64,000 bases of DNA, from positions 527,645 to 591,644 of the forward strand of contig JAIUPK010000001.1 of the NCBI GenBank assembly GCA_020160915.1, written 5' to 3'. Source of the DNA: Actinomycetota bacterium. GTDB taxonomy: Bacteria; Actinomycetota; Actinomycetes; Actinomycetales; Microbacteriaceae. Below the pieces are notes generated by a model. The model was not told the origin of the DNA, did not search any database, and worked only from the letters and a program-made list of their open reading frames with translations. Numbering within the stretch: the stretch's first letter is position 1; the number at the start of each line of letters is the position of its first letter. The position numbers were made by a program, and so were the translations under genes. Below, one piece after another: positions 9,693 to 16,908 of the stretch.

Positions 9693-9714
9693 AATATCGA
9701 CGTTCATCGATATT
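9693..9714. promoter_or_regulatory. ArsR operator 2, AATATCGA-N6-TCGATATT
   Basis: A perfect 8-bp inverted repeat with spacer CGTTCA. Its core ATCGA-N6-TCGAT is identical in form to operator 1. It covers the expected start site of the rightward promoter, so bound ArsR would block that promoter. A further TCGATAT half-site lies at 9670-9676. Confidence 0.72.
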
Positions 9715-9739
9715 TGCGACCCACACGAAGGGAGGAACC

Positions 9740-9811
9740 ATGGAAACCGACGCCGCCTGCGAGCTCGAACTCGCCACGACCGGCAGCTGCACTCCGACCG
9801 GGTGCTGCTGA
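9740..9811 (+). CDS. 23-residue cysteine-rich peptide of the arsenic locus
   Basis: A short frame starting with ATG 4 nt after GGGAGG, an excellent ribosome site, and downstream of a consensus promoter and ArsR operator. The acidic N-terminal half (METDAACELELA) is followed by a tail ending in SCTPTGCC; cysteines are at 7, 17, 22 and 23. I do not recognise a family. It could be an arsenite-binding or delivery peptide, a leader peptide for the following genes, or a modified-peptide precursor, although no modification enzyme is nearby. The signals around it make translation likely; function is unknown. Confidence 0.6.
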   Translation: METDAACELELATTGSCTPTGCC

Positions 9812-9817
9812 GCCGCG

Positions 9818-9835
9818 CATAGACTCCTGTCTATG
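9818..9835. promoter_or_regulatory. Second-type operator, CATAGA-N6-TCTATG, with embedded -10
   Basis: A perfect dyad; extended arms are CATAGAC and GTCTATG. A TAGACT -10 lies at 9820-9825, and the ATG at 9833-9835 that starts the ArsR-ArsC fusion is the end of the right arm. This layout predicts a leaderless transcript whose promoter is covered by the repressor. The same CATAGA-N6-TCTATG recurs before the next arsC gene. Confidence 0.7.
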
Positions 9836-10765
9836 CATCAGGAGCCGACCGCGCAAGGGCTGGGGCGCGCTGACGCCGAGCGCATTGCTCGAAGCCTGCG
9901 CGCCCTGGCCGACCCCACGAGGGTGCAGTTGCTCGCCCTGATCGTCGAGAGCCCGGATGCCCGCCGCAGCGTCACCGACTTGGCCGACGCTCTCGGCCTC
10001 ACCCAGCCGACGGTGAGTCACCACCTGCGCGTGATGGCCGACGAGGGCCTGGTCGAACGCAGCCAGGATGGCCGGCTCGCGTGGTACTCGATCGCCCCCA
10101 CCCGCATGACCGAGGTCGTCGAGGCGATGCGGGATGACCCGGTCGCAGCCGCAGTCGCCCCTCCCGTGCTCGAGAGAATCGCCTCCGATCTCGCCACGCG
10201 GTTCGCCGGCACACTCTCCCCCGAGACCGTGGACCGCTACGTGCGCGAGAGCTACCGCCTCCTCGCCGAGCGCGCCGGCATCACCCGGTACCTGCCGTCG
10301 CTCACCGCACGTTTCGCCGGGGACCGCCTCGACGCGCTCACGAGAGTCGAGGCGCCGAGCCAGAGCCCGAGCGTGCTCTTCGTGTGCGTTCAGAACGCCG
10401 GGCGCTCGCAGCTCGCCTCGGCGATCCTGCGCTCGCTCGCCGGTGACCGGGTGCGGGTGCTGACCGCGGGCTCGGAGCCCGCCGGATCCGTCAACCCGCT
10501 CGTTGTCGCGGCGCTCGACGAGATCGGCGTGCCTCTGGGGGGCGAGTTTCCGAAGCCACTGACCGACGAGGTCGTGCGCGCGGCCGACGTCGTCATCACC
10601 ATGGGCTGCGGCGACGCCTGCCCGGTCTACCCGGGTCGGCGCTACCTCGACTGGGAACTGGATGACCCCGCCGGGCTGTCCATGGACGGTGTGCGCAGGG
10701 TGCGCGACGAGATCGTGGTGCGGGTGCGGGCTCTACTGGCGGAGCTCGGGGTGAACGGTGCGTGA
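9833..10765 (+). CDS. ArsR-type repressor fused to an ArsC/low-molecular-weight phosphatase domain
   Basis: 310 aa in three parts. Residues 10-100 are an ArsR winged helix (QPTVSHHLRVM). Residues 110-170 are the three-helix domain (RYVRESYRLL) often placed before actinobacterial arsenate reductases. Residues 178-305 are an LMW-PTP fold with the phosphate loop CVQNAGRS (Cys185 to Arg191, a CX5R motif) and MGCGDACPVYPG. The ArsR part has no cysteine: the usual CVCDL is SVTDL, so it cannot bind As(III) as the neighbouring ArsR does. Sensing may go through the reductase domain, or through another ligand. It likely binds the CATAGA-N6-TCTATG sites before itself and the next gene (inference). Confidence 0.85.
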   Translation: MHQEPTAQGLGRADAERIARSLRALADPTRVQLLALIVESPDARRSVTDLADALGLTQPTVSHHLRVMADEGLVERSQDGRLAWYSIAPTRMTEVVEAMRDDPVAAAVAPPVLERIASDLATRFAGTLSPETVDRYVRESYRLLAERAGITRYLPSLTARFAGDRLDALTRVEAPSQSPSVLFVCVQNAGRSQLASAILRSLAGDRVRVLTAGSEPAGSVNPLVVAALDEIGVPLGGEFPKPLTDEVVRAADVVITMGCGDACPVYPGRRYLDWELDDPAGLSMDGVRRVRDEIVVRVRALLAELGVNGA

Positions 10766-10791
10766 ATTCGTGCGCCGCGGCATCCCGAACC

Positions 10792-10811
10792 CATAGACAA
10801 TCATCTATGCT
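10792..10811. promoter_or_regulatory. Second-type operator CATAGA-N6-TCTATG with leaderless -10 TATGCT
   Basis: Perfect 6-bp arms at 10792-10797 and 10804-10809, spacer CAATCA. A -10 TATGCT (10806-10811) overlaps the right arm and ends 6 nt before the arsC ATG, so the mRNA probably starts at the start codon. It matches the site at 9818-9835 in both sequence and spacing. Confidence 0.68.
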
Positions 10812-10817
10812 TTGGGC

Positions 10818-11231
10818 ATGACCGAAACGACCAAGCCCACCGTGCTGTTCGTCTGCGTGCACAACGCGGGCCGTTCCCAGATGGCCGCGGGCTATCTCAA
10901 GGCGCTCGCCGGAGACCGGGTCGAGGTGCTCTCCGCCGGGTCCGAGCCCAAGGACCAGATCAACCCGATCGCGGTCGAGGCCATGGCCGAGGAGGGCATC
11001 GACATCGCCAACAACGTGCCGAAGATCCTCACGACCGAGGCCGTGAAGGACTCGGATGTCGTCATCACGATGGGCTGCGGCGACACCTGCCCGATCTTCC
11101 CGGGCAAGCGCTACGAGGACTGGGAGCTCGACGACCCGGCCGGGCAGGGCATCGAGGCCGTGCGCCCGATCCGCGACGACATCAAGCGGCGCATTGAGGT
11201 TCTTCTCGCCGAGATCCTGCCTGCGGCCTGA
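10818..11231 (+). CDS. arsC: Arsenate reductase, LMW-PTP type
   Basis: 137 aa, a single LMW-PTP domain. The catalytic loop is CVHNAGRSQM near the N-terminus, with MGCGDTCPIFPGKRYEDWEL later giving two more cysteines. It reduces arsenate to arsenite. In actinobacteria homologues use either mycothiol/mycoredoxin or thioredoxin; the sequence does not settle which. The ATG at 10818 is preferred over a TTG at 10812 because it sits 6 nt after a -10 box and there is no room for a Shine-Dalgarno. The next reductase gene begins 2 nt after its stop. Confidence 0.9.
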   Translation: MTETTKPTVLFVCVHNAGRSQMAAGYLKALAGDRVEVLSAGSEPKDQINPIAVEAMAEEGIDIANNVPKILTTEAVKDSDVVITMGCGDTCPIFPGKRYEDWELDDPAGQGIEAVRPIRDDIKRRIEVLLAEILPAA

Positions 11232-11233
11232 CC

Positions 11234-11881
11234 ATGGATCTCACCGAGCGTCGCGGGATGCCCGGCCTCGCCTACCCCGAGGAGTACCTGAGGCGGCTCG
11301 CCGGGGACCTCACGGAGAAGTTCGCGGGCGTCTTCAACTCCGAGACCATCGAACGATACGTGCTCGAGTCCTACACGGGCCTGCTGCGCACGTCGACCGT
11401 GAGAACTCACCTCGCTTCGCGCACCATCCACTTCGCGACCGATCGGCTGACCGCGCTCGCCCAGGCCAAGGGCGCCATCGAGCGCACGGTGCCGGAGGTG
11501 CTCTTCGTCTGCGAGCAGAATGCCGGCCGCTCGCAGATGGCCGCTGTGCTCACCGCGCAGCTGTCGCAGGGCCGCGTGCATGTGCGCTCAGCCGGTTCGG
11601 CACCCGGCAAGGACCTGAACCCCGCGGTCGTCGAGGCCATGGCCGAGCTCGGTCTGTCGATGACCGAGGAGTTCCCGAAGCCCCTCACCGACGACGTCGT
11701 GCAGGCGGCCGATGTCGTTGTGACGATGGGCTGCGGTGACGCGTGCGCGATCTACCCCGGCAAGCGCTACGAGGACTGGGAACTCACCGACCCCGCGGGC
11801 CTGTCGCTGGTCGAGGTGCGGGTCATTCGCGATGACATCCGCACTCGCGTTGAGGCTCTCCTCGCGGAGTTGCTCCCGTAG
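11234..11881 (+). CDS. Arsenate reductase-like protein with N-terminal three-helix domain
   Basis: 215 aa. Residues 12-75 form the helical domain (RYVLESYTGLLRTS) also found inside the upstream fusion protein; residues 85-215 are the LMW-PTP/ArsC domain with CEQNAGRSQM and MGCGDACAIYPG. The pair therefore looks like a duplication of the fusion protein without the ArsR part, or the reverse. It probably acts as a mycothiol-linked arsenate reductase. It is the third reductase-type domain in a row and is expected to be cotranscribed with arsC. Confidence 0.85.
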   Translation: MDLTERRGMPGLAYPEEYLRRLAGDLTEKFAGVFNSETIERYVLESYTGLLRTSTVRTHLASRTIHFATDRLTALAQAKGAIERTVPEVLFVCEQNAGRSQMAAVLTAQLSQGRVHVRSAGSAPGKDLNPAVVEAMAELGLSMTEEFPKPLTDDVVQAADVVVTMGCGDACAIYPGKRYEDWELTDPAGLSLVEVRVIRDDIRTRVEALLAELLP

Positions 11882-11901
11882 GTTGTGCCCGCCCGCTGAC
11901 G

Positions 11902-11960
11902 GTGAGGTGCGGCAATCGGACCTTCCGGCGCACAACGAAGGAATGATTGCCGCACCTCAC
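11902..11960. repeat. Long perfect inverted repeat between convergent genes
   Basis: Arms GTGAGGTGCGGCAATC (11902-11917) and its exact complement (11945-11960), with an inner CCTTC/GAAGG stem in the 27-nt loop. It separates the rightward arsenic genes from the leftward SHOCT gene. No T-run follows, so it is not a textbook intrinsic terminator, but its position suits a bidirectional one. It may be a dispersed palindromic element. Confidence 0.8.
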
Positions 11961-11977
11961 ACCGCTGCTGGCGAAAA

Positions 11978-12244
11978 CTAGCCGAGGATCTGCGCCTTCT
12001 TCGCGTCGAACTCGGCGTCGGTCAGGATGCCGGCATCGCGCAGTTCACCGAGCTGCTTGAGCTGGGCGATCTTCGCGTCCATGTCGCCGCCCGCGGGGGC
12101 AGCGGGCGCAGCCGCGGGAGCTGGAGCAGCAGGCGCCGCCGCCTGGCCCTGCTGAGCCCAGCGCTGCTGCTGACGGCGCTGGTTGCGGCCGATGACGCTC
12201 GAAGCCACGTGGGCGTGGGCGGCGGTACGCAGGAGTCTGCTCAT
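11978..12244 (-). CDS. SHOCT-domain protein
   Basis: 88 aa. A basic, Gln-rich N-terminal part and an Ala/Pro linker lead into a C-terminal SHOCT domain (IAQLKQLGELRDAGILTDAEFDAKKAQIL). SHOCT domains are short oligomerisation modules of unknown function found at the ends of many actinobacterial proteins. It lies 2 nt downstream of the DUF6325 gene, a pairing I recall in actinobacteria, so the two probably work together. Confidence 0.85.
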   Translation of the reverse strand: MSRLLRTAAHAHVASSVIGRNQRRQQQRWAQQGQAAAPAAPAPAAAPAAPAGGDMDAKIAQLKQLGELRDAGILTDAEFDAKKAQILG

Positions 12245-12246
12245 GG

Positions 12247-12690
12247 TCAGTCCCTCGTCTCGGCCGCGGTGATCGCGGCATCCAGGTCTTCGAAGTCGAT
12301 CGCGCCGGCGGCGACGAGCGAGGCGCCCGACTTCTCCCAGGTCGCGATCAGCGGCAGCACGGTCAGCACCTCGTAGACGAGCACAGCGGCGACGCTTCCG
12401 GCGGCAATGAGCGCCCCCGCGTCGGCGACGTCGTCGCCGTCGATGAGGTGGGATGACGCGCCCGCGAAGTCACCGAGATCGACACCGTCGACCACGCCGA
12501 ACGTCGACGCGTCAACGACCGTCACCTCGCCGGTGGCGGACTTGGCCACGAACTCGAGATCGAGCACCAGAATGTGTCCGGCATCGACGAGGGAGACAAG
12601 CTTCGCAAAGCCCTCCCCCGACACCGCCCCACCGGGGAATTCGATGACCAGAAACTCGACCGGCCCCAGCAGGTCAGCACTATTGCTCAT
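12247..12690 (-). CDS. DUF6325-family protein
   Basis: 147 aa from the ATG at 12690. The sequence is acidic with alternating hydrophobic segments (VEFLVIEFPGG, HILVLDLEFVAKS, AAVLVYEVLTVLPL) typical of this actinobacterial family, which is often followed by a SHOCT gene as here. Function is unknown. The frame upstream of 12690 overlaps the promoter region of the divergent glycosyltransferase and is not used. Confidence 0.8.
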   Translation of the reverse strand: MSNSADLLGPVEFLVIEFPGGAVSGEGFAKLVSLVDAGHILVLDLEFVAKSATGEVTVVDASTFGVVDGVDLGDFAGASSHLIDGDDVADAGALIAAGSVAAVLVYEVLTVLPLIATWEKSGASLVAAGAIDFEDLDAAITAAETRD

Positions 12691-12751
12691 GCTCAGATGG
12701 TACGTGTCAAGCCCGGTCGGGTCGAGCACACAACTCGCTTACGCTGGTCTG

Positions 12752-13420
12752 ATGCTGCCGCTGACCGTGATCATCCCCTGGCGGGCCCAGGCGTCCCGGC
12801 TCGCCGCATTCGACGCGGTGGTCGACTGGTATCGCTCGAGCATCCCCGGTGTCGACATCGTCACCATCGATTCCGATGAGACGGTCTTCAACCTGTCGCG
12901 CTGCCGCAACCTCGGCATCGATGCGATCAGCGACCGCGACCGGGTCGTGGTGATCAATGACGCCGACACGATCCCGCAGCTCGCGGCACTCAGCGAGGCG
13001 GTCGCGGCCGCCGCGACATCGGGTCTCGTGCACCTTCCCTACACCGAGTACCACTGGCTCGGCTCGGCCGGCACCGCCCAGTACGCCGACGGAATGCCAC
13101 TCGAGGACTGCGACTTCGAGCTCGTGCGCGGCGCATGCTCGGGCGTCTACGTGACCACCCCCGCCAGCTGGTTCAGCCACGGCGGCCAGGACGAGCGCTT
13201 CCGCGGCTGGGGTTTCGAGGATGCCGCGTGGCACCTGGCCCACGAGACACTCCTAGGCGCACCCCCGCAGCGCCACGCCGGCTCAGTCTTCGCGTTGCAC
13301 CACGAGCCGCAGCTTCGCGAAGGGCCTCAGTACGACGCCAACGCGAACCTCATGCAGCAGTACCGCGACGCCGCACGCGACCCCGCGGCCATGCGCTCGC
13401 TGGTCTTCGCGACCTCCTAG
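12752..13420 (+). CDS. Glycosyltransferase, GT2/galactosyltransferase-C-like
   Basis: 222 aa. A GT-A-type fold is indicated by the N-terminal LTVIIPWR, the metal-binding VINDADT (DxD equivalent near residue 70) and GWGFEDAAW, the motif of the galactosyltransferase C-terminal region that binds the acceptor. The ATG at 12752 is where homology starts. It ends in a 4-nt tail-to-tail overlap with the leftward GT1 gene. With the neighbouring GT1, GT4 and pyruvyl transferase it points to a surface glycan; donor and acceptor are unknown. Confidence 0.8.
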   Translation: MLPLTVIIPWRAQASRLAAFDAVVDWYRSSIPGVDIVTIDSDETVFNLSRCRNLGIDAISDRDRVVVINDADTIPQLAALSEAVAAAATSGLVHLPYTEYHWLGSAGTAQYADGMPLEDCDFELVRGACSGVYVTTPASWFSHGGQDERFRGWGFEDAAWHLAHETLLGAPPQRHAGSVFALHHEPQLREGPQYDANANLMQQYRDAARDPAAMRSLVFATS

Positions 13421-14697
13421 TCGCGCACCGTCGCCGCGCGGTAGGCGCGGTCGCGCCCCGGAGTGTTCTGCAGGGATGCAGCGAGCGGCCCCCGCGGTCC
13501 CCCGAGCACCGCGGCGATCGCCGCCGCCAGCTCGTCGACCGTCGCGGTGTTGGGAGCGAGCGCGACACCCCAGCCCGACCTCTCGATCGCCGCCGCACCC
13601 GCGAACTGGTCCGTGGAGAACGGCAGCACGACGAGTGGCACCCCGAACGTCGCCGCCTCAGTGACGCTGTTGTTGCCGCCGTGAGTGACTGCCGCCGCCG
13701 CGCGCTTCAACAGGGTGACCTGCGGCAGGAAGCCGCGCACGAGCCAGTGCGGCGGGAGTTCAGGCAGATCGTCGGCCGACCCCGTCGCGAGGGCGACCCG
13801 CAGGCCGAGCTGCTCGAGGGCGCGGGCTACTCGGGTGAGCACATCCGATCGCACGGAGAGGAAGCTGCCGAAGCTCACGTAGACGAACGGCTCGTCGCTC
13901 GCGGCCAGCCACGCCTCGACCTCCGGGTCGGCTGGTTCGTCGCGCACCGCCGAACCCAGAAACTCGTGGGTGGGTAGCAGGGCCGTGCGTTCAGGGGGCG
14001 AGAGCTCGGCGGGATAGTTGAGCAGCAGCAGTTCGCCGTGCTCCTCGAAGGCACTCCGCGACGGCGGCAGGTGCGGGGCGAGTTCGGCGAGCGCCGCGTT
14101 CCACTCGGCGGTGAACGACTCGCTGACCCGCACGCAGAGCTCGCGCAGGGCCTCGAGTTCGTCGTCGCCCGGTGTGAAGGCTCGGGGCCACTCCGGTGGG
14201 TACCCGTATACCTCGTCGCCGACCGGCAGGGCCGTCGGATGCCCGAGCACGACATCCGCGTAGGCCACACCCCCGGCGACCAGAGCCAGCCGTGCGCTGA
14301 ACGCGAGGTGGTCGACGATGATCGAGTCGGGACGCACAGCCGCCACCACCGCGAGCACCTCGCGGGCGACCCGCACCGGCTCCCACATCAGGTCGCTGAG
14401 CCGGGCTTCGGCCTGGAATGCCAGCGTGGCGATCATGCCCTGCCGAGTCGCGTCGAAGAAGCCCCGCAGGGCGTCGTCCTCTCCCTTCGGCTGGTCCTCG
14501 GCGCGGATGACGCCCGGGTTCGACCCCTTACCCAGCTGCAGGTTCACCCGCTCAAAGCCGAAGGACTCCACAATCGCCGCGGTAGCGGGACCCGTGGCGA
14601 CAACCACGCGCTCCCCTGCGTCGCGCCATGCGGTGCCGAGGGTTGCCAAAGGCAGAAGGTGTGAGGCGTAGTCCGGGCTGATGATCAGCAGCGTCAC
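13417..14697 (-). CDS. GT1-family glycosyltransferase (UGT/MGT type)
   Basis: 426 aa, GT-B fold. The nucleotide-sugar signature THGGNNSVTEAATFGVPLVV with a later DQ lies in the C-terminal half, and the N-terminal half has the acceptor domain beginning LLIISPDYASHLLPL. The GTG start at 14697 overlaps the stop of the upstream GT4 gene (GTGA), so it is translationally coupled. The long frame upstream is an out-of-frame overlap of that gene. Such enzymes transfer sugars to lipids or small molecules; here a lipid or glycan acceptor is plausible. Confidence 0.85.
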   Translation of the reverse strand: MTLLIISPDYASHLLPLATLGTAWRDAGERVVVATGPATAAIVESFGFERVNLQLGKGSNPGVIRAEDQPKGEDDALRGFFDATRQGMIATLAFQAEARLSDLMWEPVRVAREVLAVVAAVRPDSIIVDHLAFSARLALVAGGVAYADVVLGHPTALPVGDEVYGYPPEWPRAFTPGDDELEALRELCVRVSESFTAEWNAALAELAPHLPPSRSAFEEHGELLLLNYPAELSPPERTALLPTHEFLGSAVRDEPADPEVEAWLAASDEPFVYVSFGSFLSVRSDVLTRVARALEQLGLRVALATGSADDLPELPPHWLVRGFLPQVTLLKRAAAAVTHGGNNSVTEAATFGVPLVVLPFSTDQFAGAAAIERSGWGVALAPNTATVDELAAAIAAVLGGPRGPLAASLQNTPGRDRAYRAATVRD

Positions 14698-16844
14698 GGT
14701 GCCGACACCGGCTCGGCGTGGTGCTCGATCTCCTGCTCGTGCACGTAGGCGTAGACGGCGGCGAGCGAGCCCGCCATCGCCTGGATGGTGAAACTCGTCT
14801 CCACGGTGCGGCGGGAACGCTCGGCCCGGTCGTCGGAGGTTTCGGCGGTCGCGGCATCCAGTGCCTCGGTCATCGCCTCGGCGAGCATGCCGACGTGCCA
14901 CGTGCTCGTGAGGTACCCGGTAACCCCCTGCTCGACGTAGGTCGCGGGGCCGCCGCCGTTGGGGGCGACCACGATGAGGCCGCTCGCCATCGCCTCGAGC
15001 AGGGCGATGCCGAACTCCTCCTTGAGGCTTCCGCAGACGTAGATGCCGTTCGGGGCGGCAAGGCCGGGGATGCCCCGACGCACGGCCGCCACCCAGCGCG
15101 CGACCGTGTCATTGGGCTGGTGTCCCGGCAGCAGCAGGCCCAGTGCTGCTCGCCCGTCGGCGGGAACGATCGCGTCCATGAGATCGAGCTGTTCGCGCTC
15201 ATCGGCCGAGGGCGCGTCGAGGTTGCCGCCAATGAGGAGCAGGTTGGCGCGATCCTTGAGCGCGCCACCCGCCCACGCCTCGACGATCGTCGCCATGCCC
15301 TTGACGCGGTGGAAGCGTCCGACGCTGACGATGAGCGGCAGCCCGCGCCGCTCGGGCGGCAGCTGCTCGAGCAGGGCGGTGAGCTGGGCTCGCGCTGGGG
15401 TCTCGACCGCAGCGGTGGCCTCGGCAACGGCGCGGTCGACGACGCCCAGGTCGATGCCCTCGGGAACGATCGTGTGCCGTTCGGGGTGGGCGCTGATGTC
15501 GATACCCACAAGGCTCAGCATGTCGCGCTTGAGTTCGGGCCGCGGGAAGAGCACCGTGTGGGCCGCATTGGCGGCGATGCGCTGCACCAGCCGGGTGCGG
15601 AACCAGAAGTGTTCCCGCTCGTCGACGGCGCCGAAGTTGGTGCGGTTCAGGGCACCGGACAGGCTCATCGACGCGATGACGGCGTGCGGGTCGGGAGCCA
15701 CGGTGAACACCGCGGGAATGTTGAGCTCGCGCGCCGCATCGACAGCGGCAAGGCTGCCCACATCGGCCATGCGCAGGTGAATGATGTCGACGGGCCCGGC
15801 CGCCCTCAGCACCCGCCGGATGCCTCGCCTCGCCGTCACGCGCAGCGGCCACGCACTGGCGGACTGCACGGGCTCGACCATGAGCGGAACCCGACCGTAC
15901 GAGTGCCCAGCACCACCGAGACGCAACTCCTCGAGGCTCGCGAGCGCGGACTCGACTGACCCCCGCGACAGCGTGACCACCCGATCCACGGGGTAGTCGG
16001 TGTCGGCCGGGCGAGCGACGAGCGCATCGCCGAGCCGCACGAGCAGGGTGGCGATGCCGCCGTTGTCGCCGCTTCCGGCCTGCGCGAGATCGGGGTCGAT
16101 GTCGGCGTGGAGGAACAGCTGGGCCACGGTGAGTCCCGCGCCGCGACGGGTGTTGTGGCGCTCGGCGGCGATGTCGACGAGACCGAGGCGCGCGGCATCC
16201 GCGACCGGGCCGTCGCCGGCGGCTAGCGCCAGCAGCAGCTCCTCAGACTCGCCCGAACCTACCCGCTGGCCGATCGCCGAGGCCGCGGCGACGCGCACCT
16301 CGTCGGCCTCGCCGGGGTCCCTCGCGATGGCCATCAGTGGGGCGCCCGAGATGCGCGATCGCACCAGGCCGAGGGTCTCGACGATGCGCGCGCGGGGGCC
16401 CGGCTCGTCGATTCCGAGCAGGGCGGATTCGAGACCCACGGCGATGTGATCGGGGGTCGCGGCGATCCACTTCTCGAGCGTGCGTTGCGCGAGCATGCCC
16501 GCGAACTCACCCGCGGCCACCAGCCTGATGAGACGGGCGACCGCGTCGAATCGGGGCAGCCTGCTCGACAGCGCCCACGCGGCGTGCTCCCGCAGGTAGG
16601 TGCGCTTGCTCGACAGCAGCCGCACGAGCACCGCCTCGGCCTCGTCGTCGAAGATCTGGGCGAGCGCATGGGTCGCCGCGATCGCCGCGACCTGGTCTTC
16701 ACCCTTGAGCGCTCCCTGGAGCACGCGGATGGTGCGCTGGCCGCCATCCCGGCTGGCCTCGAACGCAAGATCGTCAGCGAGCCGCAGCGCGTCGATCAGG
16801 CGCTCGGCCTGCTGCACAGCGTCGAGTGACGTCTGGATTCCCAC
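14694..16844 (-). CDS. HEAT-repeat protein fused to a GT4 glycosyltransferase
   Basis: 716 aa. Residues 1-240 are helical repeats of HEAT type (HALAQIFDDEAEAVLVRLLSS, HAAWALSSRLP and others). Residues 290-700 are a GT4 domain: VSVGRFHRVKGM for the donor-side loop and EEFGIALLEAMASG, the EX7E motif, then NGGGPATYVEQG. The sucrose-synthase-like layout includes a central REHFWFRTRL segment. A HEAT array in front of a glycosyltransferase is unusual and suggests docking to a partner protein. It heads the leftward GT4-GT1 pair and is divergent from the pyruvyl transferase across 64 bp. Confidence 0.82.
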   Translation of the reverse strand: MGIQTSLDAVQQAERLIDALRLADDLAFEASRDGGQRTIRVLQGALKGEDQVAAIAATHALAQIFDDEAEAVLVRLLSSKRTYLREHAAWALSSRLPRFDAVARLIRLVAAGEFAGMLAQRTLEKWIAATPDHIAVGLESALLGIDEPGPRARIVETLGLVRSRISGAPLMAIARDPGEADEVRVAAASAIGQRVGSGESEELLLALAAGDGPVADAARLGLVDIAAERHNTRRGAGLTVAQLFLHADIDPDLAQAGSGDNGGIATLLVRLGDALVARPADTDYPVDRVVTLSRGSVESALASLEELRLGGAGHSYGRVPLMVEPVQSASAWPLRVTARRGIRRVLRAAGPVDIIHLRMADVGSLAAVDAARELNIPAVFTVAPDPHAVIASMSLSGALNRTNFGAVDEREHFWFRTRLVQRIAANAAHTVLFPRPELKRDMLSLVGIDISAHPERHTIVPEGIDLGVVDRAVAEATAAVETPARAQLTALLEQLPPERRGLPLIVSVGRFHRVKGMATIVEAWAGGALKDRANLLLIGGNLDAPSADEREQLDLMDAIVPADGRAALGLLLPGHQPNDTVARWVAAVRRGIPGLAAPNGIYVCGSLKEEFGIALLEAMASGLIVVAPNGGGPATYVEQGVTGYLTSTWHVGMLAEAMTEALDAATAETSDDRAERSRRTVETSFTIQAMAGSLAAVYAYVHEQEIEHHAEPVSAP

Positions 16845-16908
16845 CTGAATTACCCTCTCGATCGGCCCTCATCACTGTATGTCACCAGCGGTGTGATTCA
16901 CTCGGGGG

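Noticed and set aside
9740-9811. Lanthipeptide precursor
   Set aside because: The tail SCTPTGCC is reminiscent of lanthipeptide cores, but no LanM/LanB/LanC or transporter is nearby, and the context is arsenic.
11902-11960. Standard rho-independent terminator
   Set aside because: No U-run on either side and a 27-nt loop; kept as a palindromic repeat with possible terminator function.
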